Shown here in pieces: positions 36,101 to 48,402 of a stretch of DNA of 64,000 nt. Position 1 is the first letter of the stretch, and each line of letters starts with the position of its first letter. The position numbers and the translations under genes were made by a program. Source of the DNA: Morella rubra (Eukaryota > Streptophyta > Magnoliopsida > Fagales > Myricaceae); NCBI GenBank assembly GCA_003952965.2, contig CM025856.1:5541700-5605699 (forward strand), written 5' to 3'. The notes beneath the pieces were generated by a model. That model did not search any database. It had not been told where the DNA came from and saw nothing but the letters and a program-made list of their open reading frames with translations.

Positions 36101-37415
36101 AACTTCAGAAAAGCCAAGCCATCACCGTTGACTTTCTAGCACCTTTTAACAAGCTTTCCAGATTTAAAAAAGACTTCTTGTTCCCCTTCTTCTTTTATTT
36201 TTTATTTCTAAAAACGCAATCCTTTTCATTTTCTTAAACTATAATAAATTGAAAATCTGAAATACTATAAAACACCAAACAGCAAAACGCAACAATGAAA
36301 TAGGATACTTCCAAAATCATTAACCCTATACCTTTTCAAAGAACCCGAAAAAAAAAAAAAGGTACTACTATTGCTTTCCTTCTTTCCTAGTTCATAAAAA
36401 TTTATATGATGCTGTCATGTGCCTGTGGTCTTAGAAGATAGTTAAGCCTGTATAGTTGTTGCAAAAGTTTAGAGTCGTCCAGGAGAACAGTAAAGCCTAT
36501 GGGCCGTAGCTTAGGTTTACTTTTATTGTAATGGGCTGAGCCCAGTAGTTTACACTTGTATAAGTAGGATAACAGTGCAATGACGAAGAGTGACTCCCTC
36601 GAATAGAGTCAGTTATATTTTCTCTCATTTTCCCGTTAACCAAACACTCCATGTTCCCGTTTTACCCCTCTACCCATTTGGGTACATTACAGAAGCAAAA
36701 AGAAGTTCTTCAAAATGATTGCTACTTTTCTAAACTTGATCCTAAAATAGATTAACTAAATAAACAACAACAACAACAACAAAATCGAAGAAACATGGTC
36801 CAAAACATTAAATCCAAGAACAAACCATTACCCTCAAACAAACCAGCTAAAAGGCAAAAAGTCGGGTAAAAATAGAAAAGAAAAAAGCACAGAGAACAAA
36901 GAACGCAAGAAAAAGAACAACACATAACTGGAAACGCGGTCGTAGATATCGGCGGCGGACTCGCCCTCTGGGAACCGATAGAAGAACCTGCCGAACCTCT
37001 CCCGAGTCTCCTTGATCGCCTTCATCCTCTCCTCGACCTGAAAGTTTCCGAAATCCTGCTCTCGGATCCGGCATTCTTCTCGGACACCGATAACCCGGGA
37101 CTTGGAGAAGGAGCGGCCAATCTCCCGGAGCGTGGACCGGGTGCGATCGTAGGGGGAGACGTAAAAGTAGACGCGCCAGTGGGAAGATAAGGAGGTGGAG
37201 GAGATGAGATGGCGTAGGCGAGCCCCGGCGAGGCGGGCCTGGGCGATGCCTTCTTCGGTGAGGGGGATATGGTGGTCAGGGGTGGTGGTGTAGGCTGACG
37301 TATCGAGGTTTCCCCTGGACTCGCCGTGGCGCACGATTATGATGCGCTTGGGGAGGATTAAGGGGTGCTTGTGGGGATGTGGACGTCGCTCGTGTTCATG
37401 TTGGGTTGGCTGCAT
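33127..37415 (-). CDS. AT74-like histidine phosphatase (phosphoglycerate mutase-like)
   Basis: Two exons on the minus strand: 37415-36929 and 33557-33127, with a 3371-nt intron; 918 nt, 305 residues. Exon 1 has [19 protein letters not shown] (phospho-accepting His ~30), [29 protein letters not shown] and [13 protein letters not shown], ending [15 protein letters not shown]. Exon 2 has [28 protein letters not shown] (second catalytic His ~191), [12 protein letters not shown] and [11 protein letters not shown], and an acidic tail. These are the histidine-phosphatase core and the layout of plant AT74/AT74H proteins; the substrate is not known to me. The start is the ATG at 37415, matching MQP in the second exon-1 copy. 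The exon 1 donor is weak (A|GTTATG). A TATA box lies ~105 bp upstream. Confidence 0.9.
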
Positions 37416-37520
37416 CTCTAAAAAAATCCCAGCTTTCAAAAAATAGCACTAATAGTGTTTCTTAAGCTGTGGCTTTATGGCTTATGGCTTATGACTTTTG
37501 TGTACTCCAGTCCTCCTCTC

Positions 37521-37532
37521 AATTTATATATA
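37521..37532 (-). promoter_or_regulatory. TATA box of AT74 exon 1A
   Basis: The minus strand reads TATATATAAATTGAGAGGAG here, ~105 bp before the ATG at 37415. The matching TATAAATTGA is found upstream of exon 1B. Confidence 0.65.
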
Positions 37533-37785
37533 GTTTTCCCTACCGCGTAGCTGTTTTTCTTTTTTGTCAAAAATAATGTTTGACTTTTCTTCCCACAATC
37601 TTAAGTTTTCCACCACGCAGCCCCTTAGCTATTAATTACTTCCAATCTAATTTAATCTCCCCCCCCCCCCCCCCCCCGTACACCAAATTTCCTCCTATTA
37701 CTATCTTCCTAGTTTTACCTTTTTACAACAATTCATAGAGTATGCAATAAAAAGCTAAAGATACAATAATTTGAATACGAATAGG

Positions 37786-37892
37786 CAGTGGCGGATCTAC
37801 GACCCAACTTGAAGGAGACGAACTTTTAAGAAAATTTTTTTTTTGGCCTGTCCAATGGGGGCGCCCAGGGCCACCCCCTGCATCTGCCACTG
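37786..37892. mobile_element. hAT-type MITE, 107 bp
   Basis: It starts CAGTGGCGGATCTACG and ends GCATCTGCCACTG. Flanking 8-mers are CGAATAGG and CGAGTAGG (7/8 identical). Short CAG-ended TIRs with 8-bp duplications indicate the hAT superfamily. Confidence 0.85.
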
Positions 37893-39870
37893 CGAGTAGG
37901 CCTATATTTGGATGTTAAAAATTTTTTTCACAATCATTTTTTCATCAATTTTAATATGTAAAAATAAATTCTAAACAACTTTTTACAAATTTTAATAATA
38001 TTTTCAAGAAAATCTATACTGTCTCTAATTTTGTCCATCTTTTTAGAGTTTTTTTCTTCTTCTTTTTTCCTTTAGCTAATAATATCACATCATGCTAAGA
38101 TACCGTCACATATACTTTTTTTTTAAAAAAAAAAAAAAGAGAAGTTTCCATATAACGATATATGAACGTCCTTATTCATATATATCTCTTCTTCTTCTTT
38201 GTTTTGGTAGTCCTTATCCATATAAAATAGAAGATTTGAATAAATTGTGTATTCTATTTGAACGCAGACTAGAATGTCCAGTCTGTGTGTGCTCCAGTGC
38301 TGAGTTGGTAGATTGCCATGAGCTGACAGAAAGAAAATCTTCCTTCCGAACTTCTGGAATAATCGATTCCTTTCACTCTTCGGCATGATCTTCTTTTCCT
38401 TCTTCTTTTGGTTAGCACTCCCTTGCACACAAAAGTCTTGTACGTCGTAGCCGACTATATATATGAGCTGGATTGACGTGTCATTTCTTAAGTCGGTGCA
38501 CTTTTTTATAATTGGATGATGATGGCACGACACCTCATATATTATACAATCTCTGAAGCCAATTTGAATTTAATAATTAGATGTTACTTAGAAATTAATC
38601 AATTTAATTATGGATCTATGTTGCTCCAGCATATATAAGCCTGTTTTCGATTAATTCAAACTTCAATTAAATAGACCACAAAGCTGTCAAACTGCTAAAA
38701 GATAGAGTCCAGCTGCTAGCTGCATCCAATCCATAGGCATGGCTCCAGGGTTTGGTTTCCTTATCTAGGAGAACTTGTGCCATTATCAAAGCCGATCTTT
38801 TGCATACAAAACGTGAGGTTTGTGGGTTTGTCCCCCTACGTGCGTAGTCTAATAGTTGGCGATCAGGATTTTCAAGTATGAAATGTTTAGGTGCAAGTTG
38901 GAGTCACGATTCCGTTAAGTAAGCCCTTAATTTAGCCGCACACGTGAACGTGGGACTAAAAATGTGTACCGCTACCATCCACTTAGGGGAGTTACCCATA
39001 AAAAAAGAAAAAAGAAAAAAGGGGAGTTACCCTATAAGGCTAGAGTGTGTATGGAAGGTAGCTCCCTGATAATTATGCCCTATGTGAGAGTTGTGATATC
39101 ATTGTTCTGTATGCTTGGTCTTATGGCATGTATACTAATAATTGTTGTGTTCAAGGACTAATTTTGTGCAAAGTGGTGGGGATTGTAAATTTAGCAGTGG
39201 AATGTTGTGACTCTAATTTGATGGTTTATTGGCTCAAAAATGGATCTTATATCTTGTGGTATTTGTGGGATTATTGAGATGAAATTATATAGTTGTTTGC
39301 TCCCTTGGTTTAATTTTCATATATCTCATATATTGAGAGAAGGTCATAATATAGATTTATTAACTAAAGAAGGAGTTTTAAGAAGAAATGTGAACTTTGG
39401 TAACGGTAAGAGATAATACCCCAAATGAATTAGAGACGAGTTGTCAAGTCCCATACTGGAACCTTATTAAGTTGAATTGAACTTTATAATAATCCAACAA
39501 ACTTCAATAGCAACCTTAATTAATCATTTGAAGTCAAAACACATATATATCCTATATACTCAGGTTTGTCAAAAAAAATTTAAATTATGCTTTTAATCTC
39601 TCAATTAGAATTTTTAAAATTTAATTTCACCTATTCAACTATAAATACGGTGAATTAATTAGCTAGCTCTAAAAATTCTAAAAAGACTCCAATGTTACCC
39701 TTCTCATGCCTAACCTTACCAATAGACAGACATGTATAACCGATGTTTCTTTGATACTCTTCAACTATAAAGTGCATGTCAGAAAAAAAAAAAAAAACAT
39801 TAAAAGATTGATTATACAATAGAAATTGAAATCAAACTAACTAAAACGATATAGTGAAAGAAAACTTTAC
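37893..39870. other. Intergenic DNA between the two AT74 first exons
   Basis: AT-rich sequence. I looked here for an AT74 exon 2 (VSHGLT, LNNFGN, HHTEEE) on the minus strand and found none. A short stretch near 39440-39560 (AAGTCCCATACTGGA... and TTGAAGTCAAAACACATAT) resembles the LTR family of the TRIM at 53.3 kb. Confidence 0.5.
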
Positions 39871-40330
39871 CCGAAACGCGATCAAAGACATCGGCTGCTG
39901 ATTCTCCCTCTGGAAACCTATAAAAGAACCTCCCAAATTGCTCCCTTTTACTTCTGATCACCTTCATTCTCTCCTCTTCCTGAAAGTTTCCGAAGTCCTG
40001 TTCCCTTATTCTACACTCTTCCTTCACCCCAATTATTTCCTCCTTCGAAAACGACCGTCCGATCTCCCGAAGCGTCGATCCGGTGCGCAGATAGGGTGAC
40101 ACGTAGAAGTAAACCCTCCAGTTTGGTGTGTTGCCGTCGCAGGAGACCAGTTCCCTGATTTGGGTTCCGGCAATCCGGGCCTGGGCCTGGCCTTGTTCAG
40201 TCAAGGGGATTTTGTTATCTGGGGTGGTGGTGTAGGCTTTGGAGTCCAGATTGCCGTGAGACTCACCATGGCGCACCAGTATTATCCTCTTTGGTAAAAA
40301 GATTGGTTCACTCTGTGCCTTTGGCTGCAT
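39871..40330 (-). CDS. Duplicate AT74 first exon (exon 1B)
   Basis: ATG at 40330, open through MQPKAQSEPIFLPKRIILVR and HGESHGNLDSKAYTTTPDN to EGESAADVFDRVSG; donor G|GTAAAG at 39871/39870. Residues match exon 1A at most positions, including the catalytic RHGES and [14 protein letters not shown]. The frame closes at 39812 if unspliced. No separate exon 2 exists between here and exon 1A. Its phase (1) fits the shared exon 2 at 33557-33127, giving DRVSG/FLESLW, 891 nt and 296 residues; DR-x-x-GF is the family's usual sequence here. It could therefore be an alternative first exon, or a truncated duplicate gene. Confidence 0.8.
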
Positions 40331-40404
40331 TTTGTGGGACTCTGATCTCTCTCAATGCATGTCAGAATGGGGGGCAATGGCTTACGGTTCGCTGTATTTC
40401 TCTT

Positions 40405-40414
40405 CAATTTATAG
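40405..40414 (-). promoter_or_regulatory. TATA box of AT74 exon 1B
   Basis: The minus strand reads CCCTATAAATTGAAGAG, ~75 bp upstream of the ATG at 40330, and resembles the exon 1A TATA region, so the core promoter was duplicated with the exon. Confidence 0.65.
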
Positions 40415-40934
40415 GGTTCTCTGGTGAAGGCAAAGGAAAAGGGAGCCTTCTTGAATGAATATCTTTTCCGATTCTTCGTTAATTTGTATGCGATTTCTTA
40501 AATATTGCCCAGCTAGTAACATACAAGCTGGCAGCAATTATTTACCATAAGCTAGACGTGAGACTAGCTAGTCCTCCTGCTATATTTAATTAATTTTCCA
40601 GCATGTCAAAGAAAAAAATAATAATAAAAATGCGTAAGATTTTCCCATGCTTTAATTTTTAAAACATTATTCTAACATCAATTTACTTTCTTACAAATAT
40701 ATTGAGACAAATATGGTAGTAGTCGTTGGTAGCCTTCTCGTAATTTTTTTGTTTGTTTACACATAGGCCTGGATAATCCTTACAAAGACTAATATGAAAT
40801 GAGTTCTTTGTGGTAGGTAACCCTCGTTTAAGGCTGAGCGCTATGAGTACATTTTTTCTCATGATAAAACCAGATTCATAATTTTTTTAAAGTATAACAG
40901 TACTGACGTTGCTTTATAATTTTTTTAAACGTTA

Positions 40935-41250
40935 GGGGAAACTTCACTTAATTTGTGTCCCTAAACTGAGACATCAGCATAATTTTGGAGTCCGAACTAT
41001 TAAGTTATTCACATTGAGACCTCAAATTATCAAAATTCATTAATATGCGCTTTCAAATAAGATTTAACCTTCAAAATAGTGCCACGTAGCCTATTTATAA
41101 CACGTGGCATGATTTTAATTGTCGAATCTTTTTTGAAGTCGCACAATAATAAATTTTGATAGTTCAAGAACTCAATGTAAGAATTTAATAATTTGAACTC
41201 GTAAAGTGACATTAACCCTATAGTTCAAGAGCGCAAAATAATTTTTCTCG
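40935..41250. mobile_element. MITE with long, diverged inverted repeats (~315 bp)
   Basis: The left arm (AACTATTAAGTTATTCACATTGAG...ATCAAAATTCATTAATATGC) is mirrored by the right arm (ATAATAAATTTTGATAGTTC...CAATGTAAGAATTTAATAATT). The centre has GCCACGTAG and CACGTGGC. Boundaries are approximate, and no clear target duplication was found. Confidence 0.65.
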
Positions 41251-41290
41251 CAATGATATTCTTTTTGGACATTCTCCAGCACACCATATG

Positions 41291-41416
41291 CTGGGGCGAA
41301 GATAAGACCCAAAAAATAAGATTAAAAAAAAAAATTTATGGCACTTTTTTATTATAAAAATTTACATTAGCCTCCTATTTGAACCCCCAAAGATTACAAC
41401 CTGGCTTCGCCCCCTG
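41291..41416. mobile_element. hAT-type MITE, 126 bp
   Basis: It starts CTGGGGCGAAG and ends CTTCGCCCCCTG. Flanks ACCATATG and ATCATAGG agree at 6 of 8 positions, indicating an older insertion. Confidence 0.65.
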
Positions 41417-44400
41417 ATCATAGGAGCGGCATTATCCAGTTCCCACCCCCAATAAACTGTGTGCTGTATTGTCTGTCAGAGAGCTATACATTTTTTGAGC
41501 CAAACACAAGCAATGTACTTGGTGACTATGATCCCAAAACAAAGTAAACATAAGTAAGGTCAAAATTATGCCGAACTCGAAAGAAATCAATGTCCAAACT
41601 ACATGCATCCAGCATAAATCTAACATTCGTCCAACGAGATCCAACCAACAAAACAGGTCACTGACCTTTTTTCATAATTGCTGTCTAGAGTTTACGAAAA
41701 GCGGACAAATTTTCTTCGGTTTTAGGTGAGACTCGAGAACTAGCTGGGGTGCTAAATTTGGAACGACGCTGTTTGGGGCTAATTACCAAAAAATGTTAAG
41801 CTGCGAACTTAAAAGATAGACAACATGACGTCGTTTTGGCCGCTTTGCCAGCATATGGTGTACGGCGTGGTTCTGGGCCAGGCCAGACGCCAGACAGATT
41901 AGTTGACTGCTGATCTGGATTGCTTGAATGAGCTACCATTTGGAGAGTTAACGGATGAGTACGGAAGGGTTTTTTTTTTTTTTTTTTTTTAAGTTTGAAT
42001 TTGAGGGATTGAAATTTGAATTTTTAAAACTCAATGACCATTTTATTAATAAGGTGCAAATTCTAGGTGCTAATAAAAAAATGAAATTGTCTTAAATAAA
42101 ACGAGAAGATCTTATGCTGTATTATGTGATAAAATTAACTAAGAATATTACCTTGCCTAGCTCACGGTTTCATTATTGCAGAAGGACTGGATTTGGTAAA
42201 TAAAAAATAAAAGTAAAAATAAAGCTATAAACAAGGCGCAAAAGTAAGCAGATGCTTCCCAGATAGCCAATTCAAAGTTGTTACGTAGAACTTCGCACAG
42301 AGGACCATGTATATGTAGCATAGCGCGCCCACAGGTAGCAAGCACAGTGGGACTCACATAACCTATACTTAATGCTTAAATTAATTAAGCGTGGGGTGCA
42401 AATAGGTTGAGTCTCAGAACGTGAGTATTTAATATGCATAAATTTATAGGCTTAAACTTTTAGATATTTTCAACCTACTAAAATAACTTGTCTTGGTGTT
42501 AATCTTCTCCACATCAACGAGGCCCAAACAATGCAAATTACCTTTCTAAACATTTTAGAGAATTTTTTGAATTTTCAAAACTTTCTCATTCAAATAAAAA
42601 AATCTGAAAATTTTGGACAATCAGAGTTTTACTTTTTAAATTTTTTAAAATTCCTATTATATTTTTTTCACAAACTCCAATAATCCAATATTCTACCAAA
42701 TTAAACAATTCATCTTATCTACACTTTTCACGTACCTAATAAACCTAGATTAGAAAAAGTTCTATCAACCTATCTGCATTTTTTTTTACAAAACTCTAAT
42801 AAAACTCAATTCCTAACAAACAACGTCCTTCATAATTTACATTAACTTTTCACAGACTGCTATAAAAGTCAAACTAGCTGCAACAATTTTCTTCTAAAAT
42901 ATTAAATTTTTTTGACATGCCAAGCATCACCATTTAAATCCATTAACTCAAAGTCGACCATCTTATCCTACATTTTCAATCCACCAAAGTGGAAACTCCC
43001 ATTCTCATTTATTTGTGTTAATTGTTCTTGATGAAACTATTTTTAACCGGTTTATCAAAAAATTCACTGGGCCAAAAGTCTGAGGGATCTAGATTTAAAG
43101 TCCAATACTTGGGACGGGTTGAAAGTTCTAAAATTTCCATCTTTCCTCCTGCAAGCAAAATAACACCCTAGAACTCATAGTCCTCCTTATAGAGAGATTT
43201 CTCTAATGCTATTGTCAGTAATTATCATCTCAGTTTTTGTTTTTTAGTGAGAGAGTTAGAGAGAAAGAATTGTGTACCTTTTATTGCTCCTTGCCTCTCT
43301 ATTTATCCTTTTTCTTTTTGTTACGGGTTGGGATTTCTTGGGCCTTGGCCCACGTTCTCTTTCTTCAGATGTTGGTTCCTTTTTCACTTTGCTCCTCTTG
43401 ATTTTTCTTAATGATGTAAGACCTACTTTTTCCTTTTCTTTCTTATTGGTCTATAGTGAGACATTTCTATTTATCACTTTAATGACGAGATTTTATTCTT
43501 TCTAGTATCCATTGTGTTAGGAAATCAGATGATTAATCTCCCCTGGGCCTTACTATTTATATATGATGTGGTCTTTATTTAAGAGAGTTGTCGGTCTAAC
43601 TACAAGGCCTAACTCTTGGTTCAAGAAGAATCTTATATATTTGTGGATGGGCTTGAGCTCTCCTCTCATAAGCTTCTGCGGGCTTTCTGGTTTCAAAAAA
43701 TTTATCTCCATCAGTTTTAGTTTTAGAGTGAGAGATTAAGAGAAAGAGAAAAAAAAAAAAAAAAAGAAAGCCTATATTGAAGAGGACGTTGCTTGTTTCA
43801 CTACAAGAAAAAAACCTCCATAAGCATTAATACCTTTATTTAGCTTTCTGAGATATGGGAAGTCAGTAGGAGTAAAGGAGATGTGTGGAGTGTGATAGAT
43901 CAATTCTTTATAATTTTGGAATTACAAGGTATAATTTAGAGAGAAATGAACATAATGTCAAACATTAAATGCAATAGGATTAATATTGTCCAAAGTTTAA
44001 TACAAATAACAATAAATAATGTACTACTCACATGATATATTTATTTTTTTTCTGAATTACATGGTAGAATTTAAGTAAAGAACTCTATAGTATCTTGATC
44101 TATGAAATCTAGTAGTTTCTCTCACCAATTATTTTAAGTTGTTTGAAAAATAAAAAAATTTAAAATTTATTCAAAAAGCTACAAAGTGTAAGGCATTAAT
44201 TGTCATTTAGAGATCTTTCTAGTAGCCAATTGCACGAAAGTTAAACAAGTGTTTGAGTGTTAAAATTTTAGGGTACGAGAGTTGGTGTAAAAGCAAAGAT
44301 AATTTATAAGAATTGGTGAAAAAGTAAAAGAGAAAAAATTTGAATGAATATTATAATAAAAAATAATAACTTAACGAGGTAGAGAGAAATTATTTTATAG

Positions 44401-46416
44401 TTCTTTTTAATGAGGGGCCAAAATTTTAGAGTGTCACAATCTTTGGTAGTATTTTTTATAATTTGTAAAAATAGTATTCCACATTGAAATTATAACTAAT
44501 TGAATCACTATGCTGCAAAAGTTCTGGAATCTTATGGATTCATTCACCCAACTGAGACTTTTTTATGATTATGATTATTCTTTTTTATATTTTTTATGTC
44601 GTGAGAGATGTGTCCTATCTTAGGTCCATAAGATACCACAGCTTTCGGTGTTCTATGATTAACCTCCGAATAACGAGTGGGTAGTTCGATCCTTTTTTGA
44701 AAAATTTTTATTATTATTATTTTTTTTTTTTACACCCAACTGAGTCTTATAAACAAAAGTAAACCCGTAACTTTTTCGATCCCTGCTGTCGTCGTTTCCA
44801 ACCACATTTTCCTTAGCGGAGGACATATTATTATGGCCCATGGATATTTTCCTTGGTGGAAGGACATATTCCTATGGCCCATGGGTTTCATGGTTTGGTC
44901 CAAATCTACTCCCCAATTGATACAAAGAATAGAAATACCTAAAAGGAAGTCAAATTCAATTTTGTGTCTTAGCGATATATGCTGTATTTTTTAGAATTTA
45001 AAGAAATATATATTTAAAGGAACAAGATATGTCCGAGAGTGTGGATAAATTGGTCATCGAAATCCGGTAAACATGGGTCTCGCAACCTCGAGAGTGTGGA
45101 CTAGTTGGTCATAGATAAAATTGAAAATCCAGTACACAAGGGTCCCGCGGCTGTTTGCTACCTGAGAAAATAAAAAAGTAATAAGATTTAAGGTCTACAT
45201 ATTCTTTGCCCAAACAAGAAACAAAGGAGCCTTCCAAGAATTCACACTTTCGAGTTTTGAAAACGAAGAGTGCACATCGCTTGAGCGCTTTGATATGCAA
45301 ACAATAATGTAGCTGAGACTGAGAGCTACGATTGACTTGTCAATGGATTCGGCAGGGGTCCACTTGGATAGCTTCTTGTCGTTTCCTTTATTTCTTACGA
45401 ACTCAGCTTTTCTACCCTGCTCCTTTTCTTGGGAATCCCTCATGAGCTTCAGACAAGCTGTCCCTCTCCTGACCTTTTTACGTTGACTAGTGTTTAAATT
45501 ACACGGCTCAAAATCTCATCTCCCCCCGCCGAAAACTTGTCCACTCACTTTATTTGGCCCATATTCAAAGTCTTCTTCGATTTCTCATCTACTTCCCGTG
45601 ACAAAAATCAACCCAAACCAAAGTCTCGCTTCCCAACTTCAAATATATCACATGCATTTTATGACCATAAAGCTTCTAAGGATTCAAAAATTCGTTTACT
45701 AAGATTTTTTACAATTTATTATCGCAACGAGTAGAGATAAACACTAGAAGTATATAATATTGTATGATTTATACTGTGCCAAAATTTACATGAATAATAA
45801 ACTCATATAGATACCATTCACATGCATGTCAAGAGTTCATCCATGCACCCTCGTTTCTCTCTCTCTCTAATACTTTGGCCATGTTTTTCTCTTGAACAAA
45901 ATGTTTTATCAGTCTTTTTTCACAATGTTTTCGCAGTCCAAGTAGAATCAAAGTCTCGAAGATACAAAGTTTTGGTCTGACAAATTCATGTGCTTTATGT
46001 ATTACAAAGCAATTGAGGGTGGACGAGCTCTTTGATCAAGTGGGCTGATTTGGTGTTTCAAATATTTCTTTATCGATCGGATTCATGATCAGGATGTGCT
46101 TTGGAAAGATAAAAGTGAAGCTGTGTTCTGTTGCAACAGAAACCTACTACATTTGGCAATCTCTCTCTCTCTCTCCCTCCCTCGCCCACTCTTCCTACTG
46201 GCGCGCCTTCAGTTCTTGCTGTCATTCCCCGTTATCCACACCCCAGATATTAGCTGGCTCGGACACATCAACCATATCGGCTGGCTGCTAAATTCTGCGC
46301 ACGGCAGAAAAATCTCAAACTGAGTGGACCATAAGACGCATACACGTACAAAATAACGCCGCCGTCGTCTCCTGCAATTTCCCTATCGCATTCGCACGTG
46401 ATCAAACCTGCTAATC
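41417..46416. other. 5 kb of AT-rich intergenic DNA
   Basis: No supported gene. It contains T- or A-runs (41971-41992, 43751-43765, 44720-44732). Two similar GAGAGTTAGAGAGAAAG / GAGAGATTAAGAGAAAG stretches near 43250 and 43725 may be remnants of one repeat. 44260-44440 is MITE-like. Short ORFs (45109-45443 minus, 45490-45734 plus, 46085-46323 plus) show no family features. Confidence 0.45.
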
Positions 46417-47388
46417 TCACCCGGTTGTTACACAATATTGCTGCCTCCACACATGCAAGTTGTGGTGGTGGTGATGATCGCGGTGGCTCCCGAGCTCCTG
46501 ACACCGCCTGAACCCCTCACCGCTCACCGGAAACTTCCAATCCCCAAACCTCTTTTCTTCAGTTTCTTCTTCAAATCCATTGAATTTTTGTGTTTCATCT
46601 TCGACTATTTCCTTCTCTTCTTCTAATACCAATTCCTTTCCTTCTTCCTCATGTTCCGGCTCTACTTCCTCCACCAATTCTTCTTCTTCGTCTTCGTCTT
46701 CCTCTACCTCCTCTTCTGTAAAATCATGGATATCGTCGTCTCTGATGAGGTGCAATCTCAACCTTCCATCTTGTCGTGAAGCCAGGAGAATCTCGGTCCG
46801 ATCAATCCGTACTTCGGTGAGCTCGAGCCGCCCTTCCTTCCTCACTGCACGGAGAAAGAAACTACGCTGGCCATTCGGATTCATCGAAGAAAGAGGCGGT
46901 GGAAAATTCTTCACCTCTCGGTCTCCTTCCCTCCTCGATTTCATCCTCGTCGTCCTCCTCGTGTAAAACCCACAGTCACTTGTCTCCTTGTCATTTATCT
47001 CCTCCTCAATCTTGTCGTCGAACCGTCTCTCGTCGGAGCTCTCAAATCCTAGACTCTCAGTGCACGACATCAACCCATCGACCCCGCCTCCTATATCATC
47101 GATAAATCCAATTCCGCCAGGGTCTTTCTTCGGAGGAGGCGAAGAAGAAGCCGGTGTGGATTTAACCGAAGAGGATTCAAGAACGTTGGGCGAGCGTTGG
47201 ACATCGCCGCTTGTCACACTGATTAGCCCTAACCCTCCTGTAAGGGAAGAAGAAACACGGTGGTGGGGACATCCATAATAAAGGTGTTTGTCAGTGGGAG
47301 TGGACCGAGTGGTACTGGCCGTATCTATAGAGGTGGGGAAGCCAAGAAAAGAGTGAACGCTCTTCTTGGAAAAGCTCATCATAACCAT
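46417..47388 (-). CDS. FANTASTIC FOUR (FAF)-like protein
   Basis: Single-exon 323-residue frame from the ATG at 47388. The FAF domain is at residues ~160-216: NFPPPLSSM, SFFLRAVRKEGRLELTEVRI and DRTEILLASRQDGRLRLHLI. It is followed by a long acidic tract (~224-275, mostly Glu and Asp) and a C-terminus with a run of five His. The N-terminal ~150 residues are Ser/Pro-rich and poorly ordered. In Arabidopsis, FAF proteins modulate shoot meristem size and the WUSCHEL-CLAVATA circuit; that this copy does so is inferred. Opposite-strand ORFs here (46580-46966, 46988-47278) are shadows of the acidic and Ser-rich tracts. A GA-rich leader lies upstream. Confidence 0.92.
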   Translation of the reverse strand: MVMMSFSKKSVHSFLGFPTSIDTASTTRSTPTDKHLYYGCPHHRVSSSLTGGLGLISVTSGDVQRSPNVLESSSVKSTPASSSPPPKKDPGGIGFIDDIGGGVDGLMSCTESLGFESSDERRFDDKIEEEINDKETSDCGFYTRRTTRMKSRREGDREVKNFPPPLSSMNPNGQRSFFLRAVRKEGRLELTEVRIDRTEILLASRQDGRLRLHLIRDDDIHDFTEEEVEEDEDEEEELVEEVEPEHEEEGKELVLEEEKEIVEDETQKFNGFEEETEEKRFGDWKFPVSGEGFRRCQELGSHRDHHHHHNLHVWRQQYCVTTG

Positions 47389-47580
47389 AGTTGCAAGGTA
47401 GCTATAAGCTCACAAAGAAGGAAAGAATAAGAAAAGATCGAGCTAGACGAATGGGTTTAGTTCACATGATGAGAGAAAGAAGAAGGATACTCGGGAAAAG
47501 TTGAAAACAGCTTGGGTGGGTTATGTGGAGGAAGTTTCGGGAAGGAGTTGAGGGTATTAATAATACCCTCACGCCAAAGA

Positions 47581-47620
47581 TAGGGGAAGAGAGAGAGTAG
47601 AGAGAGAGAGAGAGATAGGT
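47581..47620 (-). repeat. GA/CT microsatellite in the probable FAF 5' leader
   Basis: A (GA)n tract at ~47588-47618 lies about 200 bp upstream of the FAF start codon. CT-rich leaders are common in plant developmental genes. Confidence 0.6.
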
Positions 47621-48402
47621 ATGGTGAAGGAAAGGCCAGCGAGACAGAAAGGTGGTGTAATATGAGCTGGAGTGATAGAGCGAACGGTGCCGGGTCCCAC
47701 GTAAGATGGCCTAAGACCTCGCTCAGATCTGCCCTTTCCTTCCACACTTTATTTTTTTATTACGTTTCTGGGCATGTTAGTAGGCATAGCCAACCCATCC
47801 TCATCCATTGCTATCTCTATCTGGTACTGTTGATCATTTTTACTGTGTTGGCTGGCTAATGGATAATAATTTGGGAGGGTTTGGCTGGCATTGCTATTTG
47901 GGACAAACGGCTTATCACAATTTGATTAAGATATATTTGTTAATATTACTTATTTTTACTATATTCTTGAAAACTTAATTAATTGCCCATTTAAATACGA
48001 AGAAAAGCTTTAAAATAAACTAACATGAAGAGTTAATATCTAATGGTACCTTCTGTAGCTAGTAATTAAAGGTTTGTAAATAAAATGAAATCAAAGATAA
48101 ATTAGAGTACTATTGGAAGATAAACAAGAAAAAGGAATCGAACAGCTTACAAGTTGCACCATATGTACTGTACAGTCCAGCCTCGGGGCCAGACAGGTCG
48201 GGATAGGAAAGCTGCGTATGGCATACCGGTCGCGAGCATGAAATGTGTCAGATCGGCTTGGGATATTGCCGGCCTATACGAATTAGAGGAAAGAAAAATT
48301 GGAAATTGTTATACCCGGCCACCATGCGTGATCAAACACTGACTCTTTGTTGACTTCTGATGACGTAAAGTGGGGCCATTTTAGATATGATATTTGCTGG
48401 CG

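Noticed and set aside
36420-36660. Possible solo LTR in the AT74 intron
   Set aside because: The base composition and a TATA-like TTGTATAAGTAGG recall an LTR, but I found no terminal TG...CA pair or target duplication.
37416-37439. Longer start for AT74 exon 1A
   Set aside because: The apparent first codon is TTG. The ATG at 37415 matches the start of exon 1B.
37661-37678. C-run, and a similar G-run at 53561-53575
   Set aside because: Simple homopolymers; lengths may not be reliable. The second is part of the purine tract of the TRIM.
38123-38533. 136-residue minus-strand ORF, considered as exon 2 of the second AT74 copy
   Set aside because: It contains SAHG but none of the surrounding family residues (VSHGLT, LNNFGN, HHTEEE) and ends in a poly-Phe run.
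45109-45443. Two overlapping minus-strand ORFs of 63 and 82 residues
   Set aside because: No domain, no splice partners, and the frames overlap in AT-rich DNA.
46580-47278. Ser-rich ORFs on the plus strand
   Set aside because: Shadows of the acidic and Ser/Pro tracts of the FAF-like gene on the minus strand.
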